Shown here: piece by piece, positions 12,401-28,000 of the stretch
How positions within the stretch are numbered: the first letter of the stretch is position 1
Layout of the letters: each line of letters begins with the position of its first letter
Notes under the pieces: generated by a model
The model's input: only the letters and a program-made list of their open reading frames with translations
Told to the model about the DNA's origin: nothing
Database searches by the model: none
Program-made: the position numbers and the translations under genes
Assembly (NCBI GenBank): GCA_026874595.1
Contig: CM049314.1
Location: forward strand, 66,201,300-66,265,299
Reading direction: 5' to 3'
Source: Sipunculus nudus
Taxonomy: Eukaryota > Annelida > Sipuncula > Golfingiida > Sipunculidae
DNA length: 64,000 nt

Positions 12401-15400
12401 TAATAGAAAAATAGAAATATATGGGAAACATAACAAAATCAAACTACAAACCCAAGCTGTGTGTCCAGGGCAAGCTGTTTGTTGAAACTTATAACTTGAT
12501 ATGATGAGGAAATCAAGAACTTGCAATAGACCTGTCCCCTGCTTCCAACTCTCCTTTCCAACTTGTAAAATATGACAAGAGAGCCAGTCAACAGACCTTG
12601 TGGGTATGATATATTTTCTGGGTTGATGAATACAGTGATTCTGCTCCTGTCTCTGTGGTCTGTTACCTGTAGTTTAATGCTCCTGTCCCCGGGCACTGAC
12701 ACACCTGTAAACATTTATATATCAGATATGATATATCATATTTGTCAGATTTGTCATATTTCTTAAAAGCAAGGCTCTGGCAGCTATGCTTCCATTCACC
12801 TTGCTTCATAAAGTCATGTACTCTGCTTTTTGTTTTATGAATTATGAACAAAGCAGCTGAAACAATGGTATGGCTGATATATACTTCATTTATACACAGC
12901 ATGTAAAAATCTGTTGCTATTTTTATGTTGAAAGGACCCATTCACATACCAGTTGTGTTCAAATTACATGAAAATATAGTGGTTTACCTGTAAATAATAT
13001 GCATGGTATTTGCAAATATTTTGTTTTTGCTTACTCTTCTTGCATACAAGTGAAATTAAGCTAGCACCAGGCTGAATAAGTGGTACAAACAAACAACAAG
13101 AGAACCTCAAATGTGCAAAATATGCCCTCTGGTGACCTCTAACCTCGTAAAATATGCATGAATTTTGTTGAGAGGTAATTCAGGTGAGAAACTCTATTGG
13201 TTAGTTTGTATAATGAGTTCCATGAAAATCTGTAGGATTTTTGCTAAGTCACCAAGGTGCCTCCAAAGTGTGGTGACCTCTGACCTGATTAAATATGCAT
13301 GGAATTTGCTAGAAATCAAACTTAGGCGGGATATTTACCTGATTAATATTTCTGTTGAGTTTTATCAAAATCCTTCATATTCTTCATAAGTTACTGGGGT
13401 GTACACCAAAAAGTAGTCTAGTGAGATTCGTGAAAATCCATCAAAGCCCTGTTAAGTTATGCGGCGACACTAAAATCTAATGGACAGACAGACAGACAAT
13501 AGGGTATACCATAAAACTCCCGTCATATGACAGGCATAAAAAAACTGAAACAAATGTGTTCAATTATCCATACTACATACCCAGTGCAAAGCTTTCTTTA
13601 TTGTGTTTTCTGCTGTAAGTTGTGCCACAGTGTGTCAAACTGTCTGTCTCAGCACAAAACTCTCTTGATGTAACAAGCCCTCTGAATGACACCAGGTTTT
13701 CGTGGTGGCTTAAAAAAAAAGTTTGATATCAGCATATGGAGATGAAGTCACATGATTATTTGGACTGATCACATGATCAATATTTTAGTCATATGACCTT
13801 ATGTTGTCAGAAGATTGGAATATTAGGAACCAGTTGAATTATATACACAAACACACATCACTAGCCAAGAATGGGGGCAAGAATAGCATATAATTAAAAA
13901 AGAATATTAAATACAACAGATGACAGCCCAATACCATGTTAAATGTACTTTATCTACTAACACCAACAGTGGATCCCTGCAAATCAGACTAAATAATTTG
14001 TTGTCATATATGAATTAACTAACCTGTGTCCCATTAAAGTCTATTATACATAAAATATAAAATCAAGACTTCTTAACAATTTCTATCTCATAATTGTAAG
14101 TGCAATCAAAGAGCTCTGCAAATTCACCCATAAGAAATAATTAAATATATTTTATATAAATAAATATATTTTAGCCCAAACAAAGACAAGGAAAAAAAGT
14201 AATGATACATATGTTCATTTATGTTACCTTGGAGACAGTATCGTAGATATGGGTGTGACCTCCGCTTCATCACAGTGACCAGATGCTGCTGTAACAATTG
14301 GTGTGAAAGTGTTCTGTAATGATAAAAACAAGGCTATAACAAGTAATGATGGGATGATCATAGAGTTTTATCAATACATGTACTTGTTTTGGAAGAGCAC
14401 CCTCAGGGTGCATAATTTTCCAGTTGGGAGTCTTGTGACCTCTGACTTTATTAAATATGCAACAATTTTGCAGAGTATTGTTCTAAGGCAAGACAGTTTA
14501 TAATTAAAAACTTGTATTGAGTTTTGTCAAAATTCATCCAATTCCTAATTAGGTATTGCAGGAACCCCTAAAAAAGATGTTGGATGACCTACAACACAAT
14601 TTAATATGTACAGATTTTGATTTATGACAAAAACAATTCATAGATATATATATATTTATACATTTAAATATATACTTACCTCAGTAGGATCAAAACTTTC
14701 TAGGATCATGTCGCCAGTCACCATTATACATGTCCTTGACCGTGTTTTCATCAGTGCCTTGCGTAGCCGCTGTGACTGAAGACAGGTGTCAAACACAGAC
14801 ACATCAGTACAGCCAGGTTTACTGATCCTGTAAACACCAGTTGAGTGAAGCACTGGATACCAACAGATACTGTCACCTGAAAACAAGAGCACTTTCTCTG
14901 CCATATTTGTCTCAGCAACCTTTGCCTCTGCTAGGTTTTTCTCTCCAATTTTTGTTCCCTCCATTTTTGTTTCCTCCATTTTTGTTCCCTCCATTTTTGT
15001 TTCCCCCATTTTTGTCTCTGCTACTCTTGTCTCTATTGCCTTGGTTTCAGTAATTTCCTTTTCTGCTTCCTTTTCTCCTTTGATCTTTCCCTCTCTTGCA
15101 CTGGTTTCTTTTGTTTTTGCTCTCTCACTCTCTTGGTTACATATTTCAATACACATTTCTGGAGAAGTATTTGATGTATTTTCTGATGTTGAGCCAGATC
15201 TTGTATGTAATTTTGAGTCTCCTTGACACTCAACCATAGTAAACTGTTGCACAGTAGATACTGACACTAAAGTGTTTGGTTCTAACATGCTATCTTTTGA
15301 TGGTTCCAATATCAGCCCCATAGTTGACCCTGGTGGTCCTTTTGAAGGTCCTGTTATTTTTTTGAGCAAAGGATTTAATGCTTTTGTCATACAGGCATTA

Positions 15401-18400
15401 CTCAACACACTGGAGGATTGGGATGAACAGGTTGCCACGACTACTAGCTCAGATGATGAAACTGGTACTGAGGATACTGAAGGCAGTGATGCTGAGGATG
15501 ATACTGGTACTGATGATACTGAAGTTGATAAACTCTTTGATTTTGATGAATGTACGTTTCCAGAGTCTGCTAATGAACTACAAGAAGTCCTCTCCTTGAC
15601 TGATCCAAGCTTCATATCACCAGAGCCAACATGACAACTTTCATCAGCAATGATTTCTGTCCTTCTAGACTTAACGTTTAGCACATCTAGTTTATGGATT
15701 ACCTTGCTCCCAGCATCACACACTGGAGAACCTAAGAAGACAACCACAGCATAGAAACAAAGCTGTGCTCCTTTACCAGTCCGTCGGACATGAAGAGATT
15801 CCTTATGGTTCAGTCTAAACCACTGATGTACACCTACAGCAGATTCATCATTTTTACTTGTCAAGTTTGATGAGGATACTGTTGCATCTGATAAGTCATC
15901 TGTTCTTTCATCTTCACACATCTGTTTATCATGATTATCATTCTGGGGTTCCGTAATTGCTTCACACCGGGAACTCCCATCTTTCACATCAACTCTGCTG
16001 TTCCCATGTTTTAATAATTTTCCACTAATATTCTCACTGCCTCTCTTCCTTTTATCTGCAGTGTGAACCTTCCTGTGTTTAGCATCCCTTACTTTGGCGT
16101 CACCTTTTCTTTTAAGAATTGGGTCCTTTTGTTGTTTGGTCCTTTTTGAACAGCAGGGAATTAGATCTCCCTTGTCAACTATGAGGTAAACTTTTGTCAG
16201 CGTTTTCGATCTTTCATCATTTTGTGCCAAGTTTGAATCTAATGCGAAGGTTTCTGTAACTAACATGAAGTCATTTAACATGTAAACCTGGTCCCTGCAT
16301 TGAGTGTTAAGAACATCTGTAGGTTTCTTACATGTATGCCTTTCAGAATCTGGAAAACCATCACAAGTCCTGGGCTTTCCAGGGTTAATTGTAATTAAGT
16401 CCCCTGTATCTTTTGCACAATTTGTAAAGACACTGTTATTATTATTATTATTATTATAATTACTATTATCATTTTGGTTGTCACTGCTGCAACTGCTTGA
16501 AGTCCTGCTACTTTTGATGGTAACATCAGGAGTTTCCACGGTGACACTACTCGGCTCTGGTAAGTTGGTTATATTGCTTTTGTTTCCATGACAACTGGAA
16601 CTGGATTCATTACCAGTATCCATGGTGATACCACTATCTACGGGAACATCAGTATTTTCCTCTCTAGAGGGCAGCACTAGGATATCTATGGATCCTGACT
16701 GGTCCACCAACCGGGCACTGCCAGTCTTCTTACAAAACTTCATGGCACCACAGACAACCTGAAGATAACAGAGAAAACTACCTTCAAATAAATGTCTCAA
16801 CACTAAATGATAGACAGGTCCTGTCTAACTGTGGCCACATATGACAAGAACATTATATTCTCAATGAAGCGGGAAAATTTGAAGTGATATGTCAAAATTA
16901 TTAACGCTCATAGGTCCTCGAAAATATTTTTGCATTACAGAGGTGCTGCCATTAGATAAGTTACAAAGTATATCTTTTGGTCATCTAGCAGTATCACAGT
17001 AACTATAGGAAGATCGAGGTTTCCCTGTAACTATATCAATAATTTAATTCCTTGAATATATTGTATATTTGAGTTATAACTGATTTTCAAGTTGCACAGT
17101 TTACTTTGGGTTAAATTTTAGGTTGATGAAGGTTGAGAAAGCCCCATTCTAGTATGCATGGGTCTCTAATGGTTTTATTTTTATTTTCTGACTGTTCTTA
17201 TGTTTATTATAAGCAAAGATGTGCATATCAGAACCAAACTCACTCTTCCTAGTGAACACAATTACCGGTAGATTAATTTAGACTCTCATGATTAGGTACC
17301 TGTATGAGACATTATGAAAGAGATTCTGTATTAATTATTTTTTTTATAAAACAGATAAAAGTGACATCAGGATACTGAAATCCCACAAACCAAGTCAGGG
17401 TACTCCTCAGGGGATAGTGTGCTATATGTCCAGTAGGTGTTACCAGGTTCACCTTGTGGTCTCCTCTGTGAAGTTACTTGTTTCACCTGTCTGACACTCA
17501 TCACAGAATATTTATCTAACTTACCCTGAAAAGGAACAAAAATCACACACAAAAAGATATTACAAGGATCTGAGTTTATGAATCCTGTCCTACAAGTTTT
17601 CATTTTATCTATGATTTATGTAATATTTTCAGCAACTACATTCCATATACAAATCTTTCTGCTTTCTTTTACCTTACTAGTTTTAGACAACAGAAAAATA
17701 TATCGGTGTATATAAAACTGAGACAAACGGGTACTACTGGTCCTAATGTGGACCAAATACATTCCAGTACTGATTATTGCTGCTTGGGTTGTATGCTGAG
17801 GGAAGATGCAAGAATGAACAGGCCATAAAGGCCATGACAGCAACATGTAAAGTTGGAAGAGACTAAAATCATTAGGGATATCAGGCTACAAACACCTTAA
17901 GTTTACCTTTAACAAGCATTGCATATATGCTGCAGTGTCTGCTTTCTATGTGCACCATTTTAAGATAATATTTACCATTCATAAATTCATAATTTTATGT
18001 TCAAGTACTTGTACTATTTTTATAATTTAAATGTCCATTTGCAACTCATATACCTCCGCTAATACACTGCATTTCCTGTGAGTTGAATCTAAGAACTCCA
18101 GCATCAAATTTCTTCTGGTCCTCTTTGTGACCTCGACCGGTTTAGATGACCTTGGCTGGTCTTTTCTCATCAACTCTTTCAGAATTTCTTGCAAAGTGAC
18201 CCATCCTTCCTTTTCACTGAAACAGTTGTGACAAGAACTGAATGCATACATAATAGCACAACAAGATATTCTTACCTTTCACCATAATGGTGGCAATAAC
18301 TTAACATTCTTTTATAATATCTTGAATTTATACTCAGTACCTACGATTCCCAAGTAGGGCTATAACATTGCACTGAATGATAAATGCACTGAATCGAAGC

Positions 18401-19006
18401 CAGTCATTAATCGATATTTAATTTGGGCATGAAATAATAGATTGATTTCAATTATTGCATTTTCATTCATGTTCATACCTTTTTTGGGCTCTAGCTCTTA
18501 CTTAGGAACAGATAAACAGCATACATGATGAAGTAGCACTTCAAATGAAGATATGTATAATGTGAAGTGAAAATAAGGGATCAATAGAGGGAATAAGTTC
18601 CTGGATCAAGGTCAGCTAGAGAAAAAAAATATCAAATCCTATCAGGAAGTTTAAAATCTGCAAAACTGTTCCCTTAAATTTGCATATAATCCTGCTAATA
18701 GTATGGTAAACAAAATATAAGATAAAACTGAAGAGCAGAGATAATGATAAGAAAATGATATTTAACTAGAGTTACCTGACATGTTTGGGGTAAAACTGCT
18801 GTTTAAGTTTTGTCCACATCTCATGCAGCCAGTCAGCCTCAGGTCCTGTGAGACTGTATTTCTGTATCATGTCTGCAACTCTGCTGAGCTGAAACAAGAA
18901 TCACATCACCCTAGAGGAAGAATATACTAGCACTAATATTTCATAAAATGCTTGGTATTGAAGAATAAGTATTTTTAAGCCATGTTTGGCAATGTGTAGT
19001 TGATAT

Positions 19007-19055
<49 letters not shown>

Positions 19056-22000
19056 TAATTAAAAAAAGGTAAAAGTAGGGGTTTATAGTTCGATATTACT
19101 GACCATGTCAGTCTCATCTGACTTTACACTTCCTGGTCTTTTGGGCCTGTTCATACCCTGGGGGTAAAACAACCCATGCAGCCATATCAGGCGCTAGAAG
19201 GTTATTTGTTCTACATTTGCCTGCTGCTCATGACCAGTACCCATTCACTCAAGGGTCGAGAGAGAGAGCACCTTGTGGTAAAGACTTTGGCTAGTAGTCT
19301 CAGCACAGATGGTGATCAGAAATGACGTGAAAACACAACCTGGCTGTCACAAGTCCTGTGCCCCATCCATTAGGCTACCACACTCCACGCAATAATAATA
19401 GTAATAAAAGTTCATTCTGTGACTACATTTGATTAAATGCTTAATATAACAATAACGATATAACTTATTGTGTCCACATGTCACTGCTAGGATCAATATT
19501 ATCAGATATTCTTGTTTCCATTTTTAAATTTTAAAATCTAAAATTATTCCTTATGGTTATATGTTAAAATCAGGACACTTTATTTCCTGCAACTCTTGTT
19601 TGCAGCCCATAACACCAATGAATCTAAGATGGGTCTTTGACCTAAATTACAATTTGATACTGTAAGATTGAAGATATTTGAAGAAAATGATGGAGGAATA
19701 AGAACTAAGAGGGTAACATCGGTCCATTCCAACCCCCCCCCCCCCCACCACATTCACCTGTTTTTTTATGTGATTATTTTTAGGTCAGAAAAACTTGAAA
19801 TACAAAACTTGCACCAATGGCAGAAAGAAGAAAATGTGTTATTTTTGGTACCATACTTGCTTATGATATAAGAATTTTTTACTTTATATCCTGGTAGACT
19901 TAATGGTTTAATATTCCTGGTTCAAGTGACCATTAATTATCGTCCTTGGATAAGTCTCTCTGTAAACAGGGGTAGGCAGCATTTGATCATTGGTCCCTTG
20001 GTTATGTGTGCCTTTTTTGTGAGTAACATTTATTATTACTTCATCACTGTACCCTGCCATGTACATTTCATGGAATGGTGGTAAGATGTCACTACATAAT
20101 AGACTAGTTTCTCATAAAAATGGTTTTAAATGGTTTGCAGCAAAATGACATGAGTTTAATTATTATTTCCAAATTAGTTAATTACACATTTTCCCCTTTC
20201 TGTCCTCAGTGCAAAAAGATTTGGCGGTCTTTGACTCAAAAGAAACAGATGGACAGGGGTGGTGGAACAGACTGTAGTCTGTACCTACCTTGGTAGGTCT
20301 GTCAGTGGTTGTTGAACTGCTTGTCTCTATAGAGGTCACACTGCAGGCGTACAGATGTATCCCCTAAGGGAAGAATATATGGGCTTAAGCTTAAATGTTA
20401 AAGAAATATGATAATTATTATAGTCAGTGGCATCCAATTATCTTCAAAGGTTTGGGGGGGGGGGGTTGTTTGAGGAGAGAAAACTCTCAGGTGCGGGAGG
20501 GTAATTTGGGCTACTTTTTTTATAAACACACACACACATATATATATAAATATATATATACCTTTCGTTGTCTGTGTGAGACATTTCAAATATATTCAAA
20601 TTGAGTTTAAGGTGTTATGTTTCCAATATTCTAAACCAGGTTTACATATATATTTCAAAGTAAACTCAGACATGTAACCAAAGTCTATGTTTCTAATTAT
20701 TAATATATTTCATTTCCAATTTATAAATATTATTCTCTGAAATGCAAGGGGGATGTTTACATTGACCACTACCCCCCTCTTTGCTATAAAGTAGGGGGGG
20801 TATTTACCCCCATCCCCCCATACTGACACCCCTGATTATAGTAGAGCAGATTATAATAAACTAACACATGAAAACTACAAATGGTGATGCAAGCATGCAA
20901 TTTGGCACTAAGAATCTTAATATAACCTCAATCAGAAATAAATGTAAAGCCACTGAGAATTCCAACATTTTTAAAGATGGATGAACTTTTTCAAAATGGC
21001 CAATATGGCATTTTCATTTTATATACTTCTGAAGTAGTCTGAAATCCTATCATATTCAATAAAATGCCAGTTATGCTATTCAATTTTACTTTTGACACAA
21101 ATGATAAAAGACAAATGTAAATGAAAATTATACAAGTTGGCAACTGTTTTTCAAGATGGCTGCCTTAAATGAAGAGTACTTATAGGATTTATATAAAGGC
21201 TAGTGTTCCAGATGAGAAAAATCTCATAGCTTCTTACTGTATCAAAACAGTATGATCATATGCATTAAACCTTTTACCAAGTATTACCAACTGTAAAAGA
21301 AGAAACTTATCTTCATATTAAAAAATTTGCTATTAATTAATATATCCATCTGAAATTTAATAATTACTGAATTACAAATGATATCCTTCTTGTAACACTG
21401 ATTCTAATCCTCTAACAACCCACAGATTATCAGTATTACCTGCTGACTTTTATGGACATGGGCATTGTGTACTGTAACTCTCTCTCCTTCTGTCAGGTGT
21501 CTGTAACCATGTACAGGAGGCAGGTAATTTACATGTAACCTGTAACAGTAAAATTACACACATAAGCATAATTTACAGTTACAGTTTACATTTACACCTT
21601 GAGTGGCAGAATGAAGGTAGTTATGTTAGAGCTGCTTTTATTTAATAATAGGTCATGGTCAATAGGTCAAACAACAGCCCAGAGCACATGTTGCTTCATT
21701 TCATTTGGACTGACAGCACAGTGGCCCGACACCCTGTGTGCATAGGGCCCTGTGCTGGCGGGGTGCAGGGCTTCTCTTCATGAACCTGTGAAAGAGGCAA
21801 GGGTAGTTCTTCACTGGGCTGGTATTAATTTTGCTGGCAATGGACACATGGCTATGATAAAATATTCGTAATGTCATAATATGTCAATGAAGTGGGAACA
21901 AAGAGGAAGCGTAACATGAACTACCATAAATTCTCTATTATAAGCCACATGTCTATTAAAAGACGCAACCAGACAGGTATTATGTAATAAGAATGTCAGT

Positions 22001-25000
22001 ATGTTGGACCTGTCAATTATTGTGTAAAATAGAAAAGATCTACTTAAAGAAAATGCGAAATAGCACAAATTACTCTCAAACTTCACAACTTTCTGTAATT
22101 TGTTACTATACAAGAGGTTTTGACCCTTTACTGTTCTAAGGGTTACTGGAGCTCACTCAAGATTGGCACCTAGAGTCCCTCATTTGGAAAGATTCTCTGA
22201 GGTGATACATAATGCATATTAATTTCAGTTCTGAAGATTCATGAGCCTTAAGCAAACCCTCTCTGGAATAAATGCTTAAACTATTAAATGATAAAACAAA
22301 AGCTACAGGTAAGAAAGATATTAATTGTAATGTAAATGTAAAGAGAATCAGAATTTGTCTGAATTTAAAAAGTATTTCAACAGTTAAAGACTGCAAATTT
22401 CATACAAAAGTAACAATCTGGAAAAAATCCTATGTACTGATCATTATAATTGAACACACAAACACCACCAATGAATAATCTTTCAATGATTTTATCTCCA
22501 GTTAATTATGCAGAATGTCCAAGTAAAGCTCACCTGACAGAGTTATCCAGATCAAATACACCACATCTGGCATCAGAGGTACTTGTGATTACACCCTGTC
22601 AAACATATAAAACTGAAGTATTACTGAATCTGTCCATCTGATGTACTACAAGTTCGATACCTTTTAAGGAATCTTCACAAACATGTTGGGGTTGTAAATT
22701 TGACAGTGCCTGATTTAAAACTTAAGAATAAGTTAAGGAAACATATTTATCTCCCAAGTTTGTTCCAAAAATTAAAAATAAAACAACGTTTGCTGTGTTT
22801 TAGAATGTTCAAATGCACAACCAGTAATTCTGCAAGTGACAGTCACAAATTAGGATCCTGATCTTACCAAAAATCTTCATCTCAGGGTGTCAAATTCATA
22901 TAAAAATTTTTTATAACATTTTTGGCAAATCACAAAAAAATCTAAGTTAAATGACCCCTCTGATGTAACGCATAAATTGTTCTATTTACCATTACACTCA
23001 AATGTGTGTCAATTTTAATTAAAACAGTTTAATACAAGCCCACTAATACTATGACTTAACCTGTGACAGACAGACAACCTATATATGCTGATATATTGTA
23101 GATACCGGATCAATTCTATAATAAAGCAATAAATCATGATATCCCAAACCTGGTGTTTTATTTGTATCAGACTGATCAAAAAGGGGCATTCATTTATATC
23201 ACTGTATCATTATCGTCATTATTACATCTCTTACTTGATAGCTTAGCAGTTGAGGGTGCTTAAGGAGCCCAATCACCTATAAAGCATGTTGAGCTAACAC
23301 AAAAAATAGCTTCTTTCCTTTAAAATAAATCTTTACCTGCCAAAATAATGCCTTGATACATTTTGCTTACTCCTGTAAACGAGTGTTAAAAATAGTGGAC
23401 CAGGCGCGATCGCAGGTGTTAACAAAAAACACAGTGCATGGGGCGCGGAACTAAAGCACGTGCCAATCAGGAGATGCCCTGACTAACTTGGCCAATAAAA
23501 TATAATACATCTTCCCAATGGCTGAAACACTGCGTATTGCCCTCCTTAATCGAGACTCCAGTCACGTGGCCTTGTTAAGGTAAACAGACACACGTGGAAT
23601 AACACAGAGCCATAACAAGGTGTTAAAATGCTGTATGCGAGAAAATGAGACTGCTGGAATCATTCTGCTTGAGAAACTTTTGTATAAAGCAAAATTTAAC
23701 TGATAACGTGAAAAAGCAGACATAATATTACTCCTGATTATGTCCCTTTAATATATATAAATATTTTTTTTTGCAGCAGATATATTTTTTTTTATTTTAC
23801 CACTTACTTAATGTTGTTGTTCTGGACCCAGTGGAAAGCAAATTAAAGAACAAACATACACAAAGTGTTTGGTGAAAGAACTTGTCTAAAGCCATACTGC
23901 GGATCTGACCTGGTTAAAGGGAAATAATCAGGAGCAATATTATGCCTATTCTTCCACAATATCAGTTCATTTTTGCTTTATACAAATTTTTTCAGGCAAA
24001 AACATCCCAGCACTGTCTCAGTACCTCCCTTTGAGCTGTTTTACACCTTGTTATGGTTAAGCGTGTTAGTAAACACAGTCCACGTGTCTGTTTACAGTAA
24101 CAAGGCCATGTGACAGATTCCAATCGAAGAGTAGTCCAAACTAGTCCATGCATGGACCTTCATGTCCTCTGATATATCTCTGCTGGATGGACATTACAGT
24201 CCATGGGCTGAATGTAAAGTCACAGTAGAACAGTCGCAACAGATTTGTATGATAGGTCCAGGGGCATCGGCGGAAAGACATGAGTAGCACAGCTCGTGTA
24301 TCAGGTGTCCATGCCTAAGTCACGTACCTCAACTGTGATGTTTCAGCCAGCAAGAACATGTACTGCATTTTTGGCCAAGTCAACCAGGGCATCTCCCCAT
24401 TGACAAGTATTGTGGCCCAAGCGATGCCTGGATTCCCATGTGCTGTGTTTATGTTGACGCCTGTGATCGCACCCGGCCCACTGTTTTTAACACTTGTGTA
24501 CATGAGTAAGCAAACAGTTTCAGGGCAATAATTTGGCAGGTACCAATTAACTTAAAATAGAAGACCCTATTTTTCATGTTAATTCAACATGCTTTAAAGG
24601 CAATAAGGCCCCTCTTGCAATTCAAGGCTTCAGCAGATACACAGTCAGAAACCCTGCTTCACTGAGCTGCTCTGGCATCTATTTCATTATTAATGAAGAA
24701 TGCTTTTCAACCAACCAAACTAGAATATGGGTAGTCGACAAGCGACTATGTGTATCCGTCAAAATCAGAGTAGGACAGGTGAAGTGAGGCATGGATTGAG
24801 TGACAAGGGGAAATAGAGTTAGATGTGTTACATATTAGCATGGATGTCCGCCACCTGTAATTTGTAAACTATCCAAGATGTATACACATGCAAAATTTCA
24901 GGTGGAAAAGTCAAACCACTGCCGAGATATGAGTAATTTTATCCCACAGCAGAAAAACAGATACACGCTGTGCAAAAATGGTTGCAGGTGGCGCCACCAG

Positions 25001-28000
25001 TTTCTTGTATGATAAAGAGCTTTGTGAGATCCAAACACTTAAAAAACTTCAGAAAGATACGTCAAACCAGTCCGGAGATATTAGCATGGATATCTGCAGC
25101 ATGAACGTGAATGTAGGTGGCGCCACCTGTCATAAAATCAAGAAATTTATCCAGGATGTATTTGCATGCCAAAGTTCAGGTGTATAAGTCAAACCACTGC
25201 AGAGATATGATTGATTTTAACCCACGGCAGACGAACAGATGGACACTGTGCAAACATGGTTGCAGGTGGCGCCACCATTTTTTGTGTATGTTATAAAGCT
25301 ATCCAAGGGGTACATTTGAACGAAATTTTTTTTCCTGATAGGTCAAACGAGTCCGAAAATAGTTGGGTTAATGTGTCAAAACAGACACACAGATGGACGC
25401 ACTGGAGAGAGGAAAGGTCAGAGGTCAACGCCAACTGGTAAGGCACCAGTTCACATGTGACCCGATAATTGGTGTAAGTTTCGGAAAAATCAGTCCAGTA
25501 CTCTCAGAGGAGTTTTCCGGAAACGAACGTGGCGGCAGCGGCGGAACCCAGTCAAAAACATAGTATCCTCAAAACTTTGTTTTGGCGGATACAATGACTC
25601 ATATGAAACTTTCTTTATGCAACAGCTGTTGCATGAACATGTCTGTTGCTATTTATAGATCAAATTTTCAGCGTTGCCAGGAGGGCAACAAGAATCTGAC
25701 CATTCAAATAAAGGCTTGTAAACCTACACTGTTTTGGTTTATGTGTTTTTACTATAGTATATTGTTTACATTTGGATTTTTAGATTTGATTGGCAGATCA
25801 GAATTTGTCATAAACATGTGCAGGTTTGTTCATTATTCTTTGAAATAGATGCCAGAGTGGCTGAGTGAAGCAAGGTTTCCGAAAGCACAGCTGTCAAAGC
25901 CTTGTCAGTAGGAAATTGCTGATACAATTACCTGGTAGGAAATAAGCTGAGTCGATTCTGTGATACAGCTGTGCTGCTCAGCAAGTTCACCCAGCATCTG
26001 TTTACTGCAACTGTTCTGAAGAAAATCCTACAGGGACCATAAAAAATCAATAACATCATGATCATCCATATATAATTGATTTTTTTGTTAAAGTTTCACT
26101 TAGTATACACAGACATATAGTTTATATCTCTTGATACAATACATACTATGGATATTCTTATATTATTCTTTTATTATAGACATTAACTGGTGGTACAGAC
26201 TTAATCATACAATGACTTGACTGTACAGTAAATATTCAACATGCCCCCTAACCTTAAGTGTTGTCTGTGTTCCCTCTGACAGGGAGACCACTGCTGCATC
26301 AATCCATGGTGTAAACACTCTACACTCATCCTTACTGCCCTGAAAGATAAAGTTATGTATAATCTCATAGCAATTAAGAACAGTTTATAAAGTTTATGAG
26401 GAAACCTTGCCATATATAAAATGCAAGAACATTAATAATATTCTACTCTGCTAGCTGACACCTTGCATATTGCTCAGTGCTCACAATTTATGCTGTGATG
26501 GTATACTATTTATCCTTCAGTTGAAATGCTAAAATCCAGCATTATAAATGTGGTTTACACTTCATAAAATTAAACAGTAAAAGTGCAAAAAAAAAATAAA
26601 AATTTATACAAAAACAAACTTTTAGCCTTGTGAGTTTCTTCTGAAGAGGTTTCACAGTAAAATACCATATTGGTTGATATGAACATCACATAACACTATT
26701 AATTATGATTAATAATTGCCAACCTGGTCAATGCGAACTTCACTGAGCTAATGCTTGGTATGTAACAAACCTTGTAGAGTGTTGTTGGTTTCAGGTTTGT
26801 GAATATATATTCCTCAGTAACTTTCAAGTTGTTCCTCCATGACATATGCTCTGGTTTCTGTAATATGAAACAAACATTGTTGAGTGAAGTTCTCTACATG
26901 TCACTGATCTTAAGGATAATGGAAAAAATTCTTGAGTGAAGATCCCTAAATGCACTGATCTCATGGATAATGGAAAATAACCTTGAGTGAAGTTCCCTAC
27001 ATCACACTGATCTTATGGAGAATGGATAAAAATTACAATTTAGAACATTTAAGAAATCCTAAATAATTTCAACATTCCAAGATTTAGAACTGTCAGTCCC
27101 TTTGAGTTATATTTGATCATCTTACTGTAAGTAAGGCTCTGTTGTGAGAGACCTTGCTTCATCAGGCAGCTGTGCCAGCTATTTAATTTATTGGGAATTT
27201 GACCAGTTATACAAAGGCTTGTAAACCTATATCCAGTCTCCAGTGTATGTGCTTGTGTTTATACAGCATGTGAAGTAGTAAAGTTTTGATTATTGTGTAC
27301 TTCTGTTTTAATAGGATTTTATTGGCTGTAATAATATCAGCTCCATCACATGTGAGCTTGTTCAAAATTCTCAAAGTAGAAGACAATTAAGGTAGCCTTG
27401 CAGAGCAAATTGTCTCAAACAGATAGAGTATACAGATTCAATTTCACTTGACAAAATTTACAATGTTTACTTATTAGTCCAGAACAGTACAGACAATTAC
27501 TACACACACAAACTGCACATGTTCATGGAAAAGATTTATTAATAATTCTCATCTTTACTAACTCATGGAAAGTTACTGGGATAATTAATTGGACCGTAAC
27601 AGAAGTTGGCCACTACAAACTTATCAACAATATACTGACCTTGACAATGACATTGACTTCTCTTCCGTCATCTTCTGGATCTGTCAGCTGCACCATAAAC
27701 AAAACCTCTGTATGTTCCCTGCAATAATACAACAAATTAAAAATAAAACAATCAGGTTCAATAGGGCATGCAAATCCTGTGCCGAGGATGGTGTTTAAAG
27801 TAGTTGTCCTCGCATGTTGATTAAACCTGTATTATTCCTGAGAACTTTTTAACTGAAATAATTGAAAAATGCCCCTGGACATTGTAGTATTGCTGCCTTG
27901 ACTATATAAAAACACAACAAACAACAATGGCCCCATGTAGTATGATGATATACTGAAACCTTTCAGGGAAATGGGAATTATACATGAAGTGACTTCATTG

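Noticed and set aside
14841-15634. Plus-strand ORFs of 61-120 codons
   Set aside because: They are antisense shadows of the giant CTC1 exon; the minus strand has homology and splice sites.
14656-16803. 715-codon ORF taken as a complete gene from its own ATG
   Set aside because: A strong acceptor at 16759-16760 and a GTAAGT donor at 14679-14674 bound the conserved part, and flanking exons join in phase. The ATG end and the last few residues are intron.
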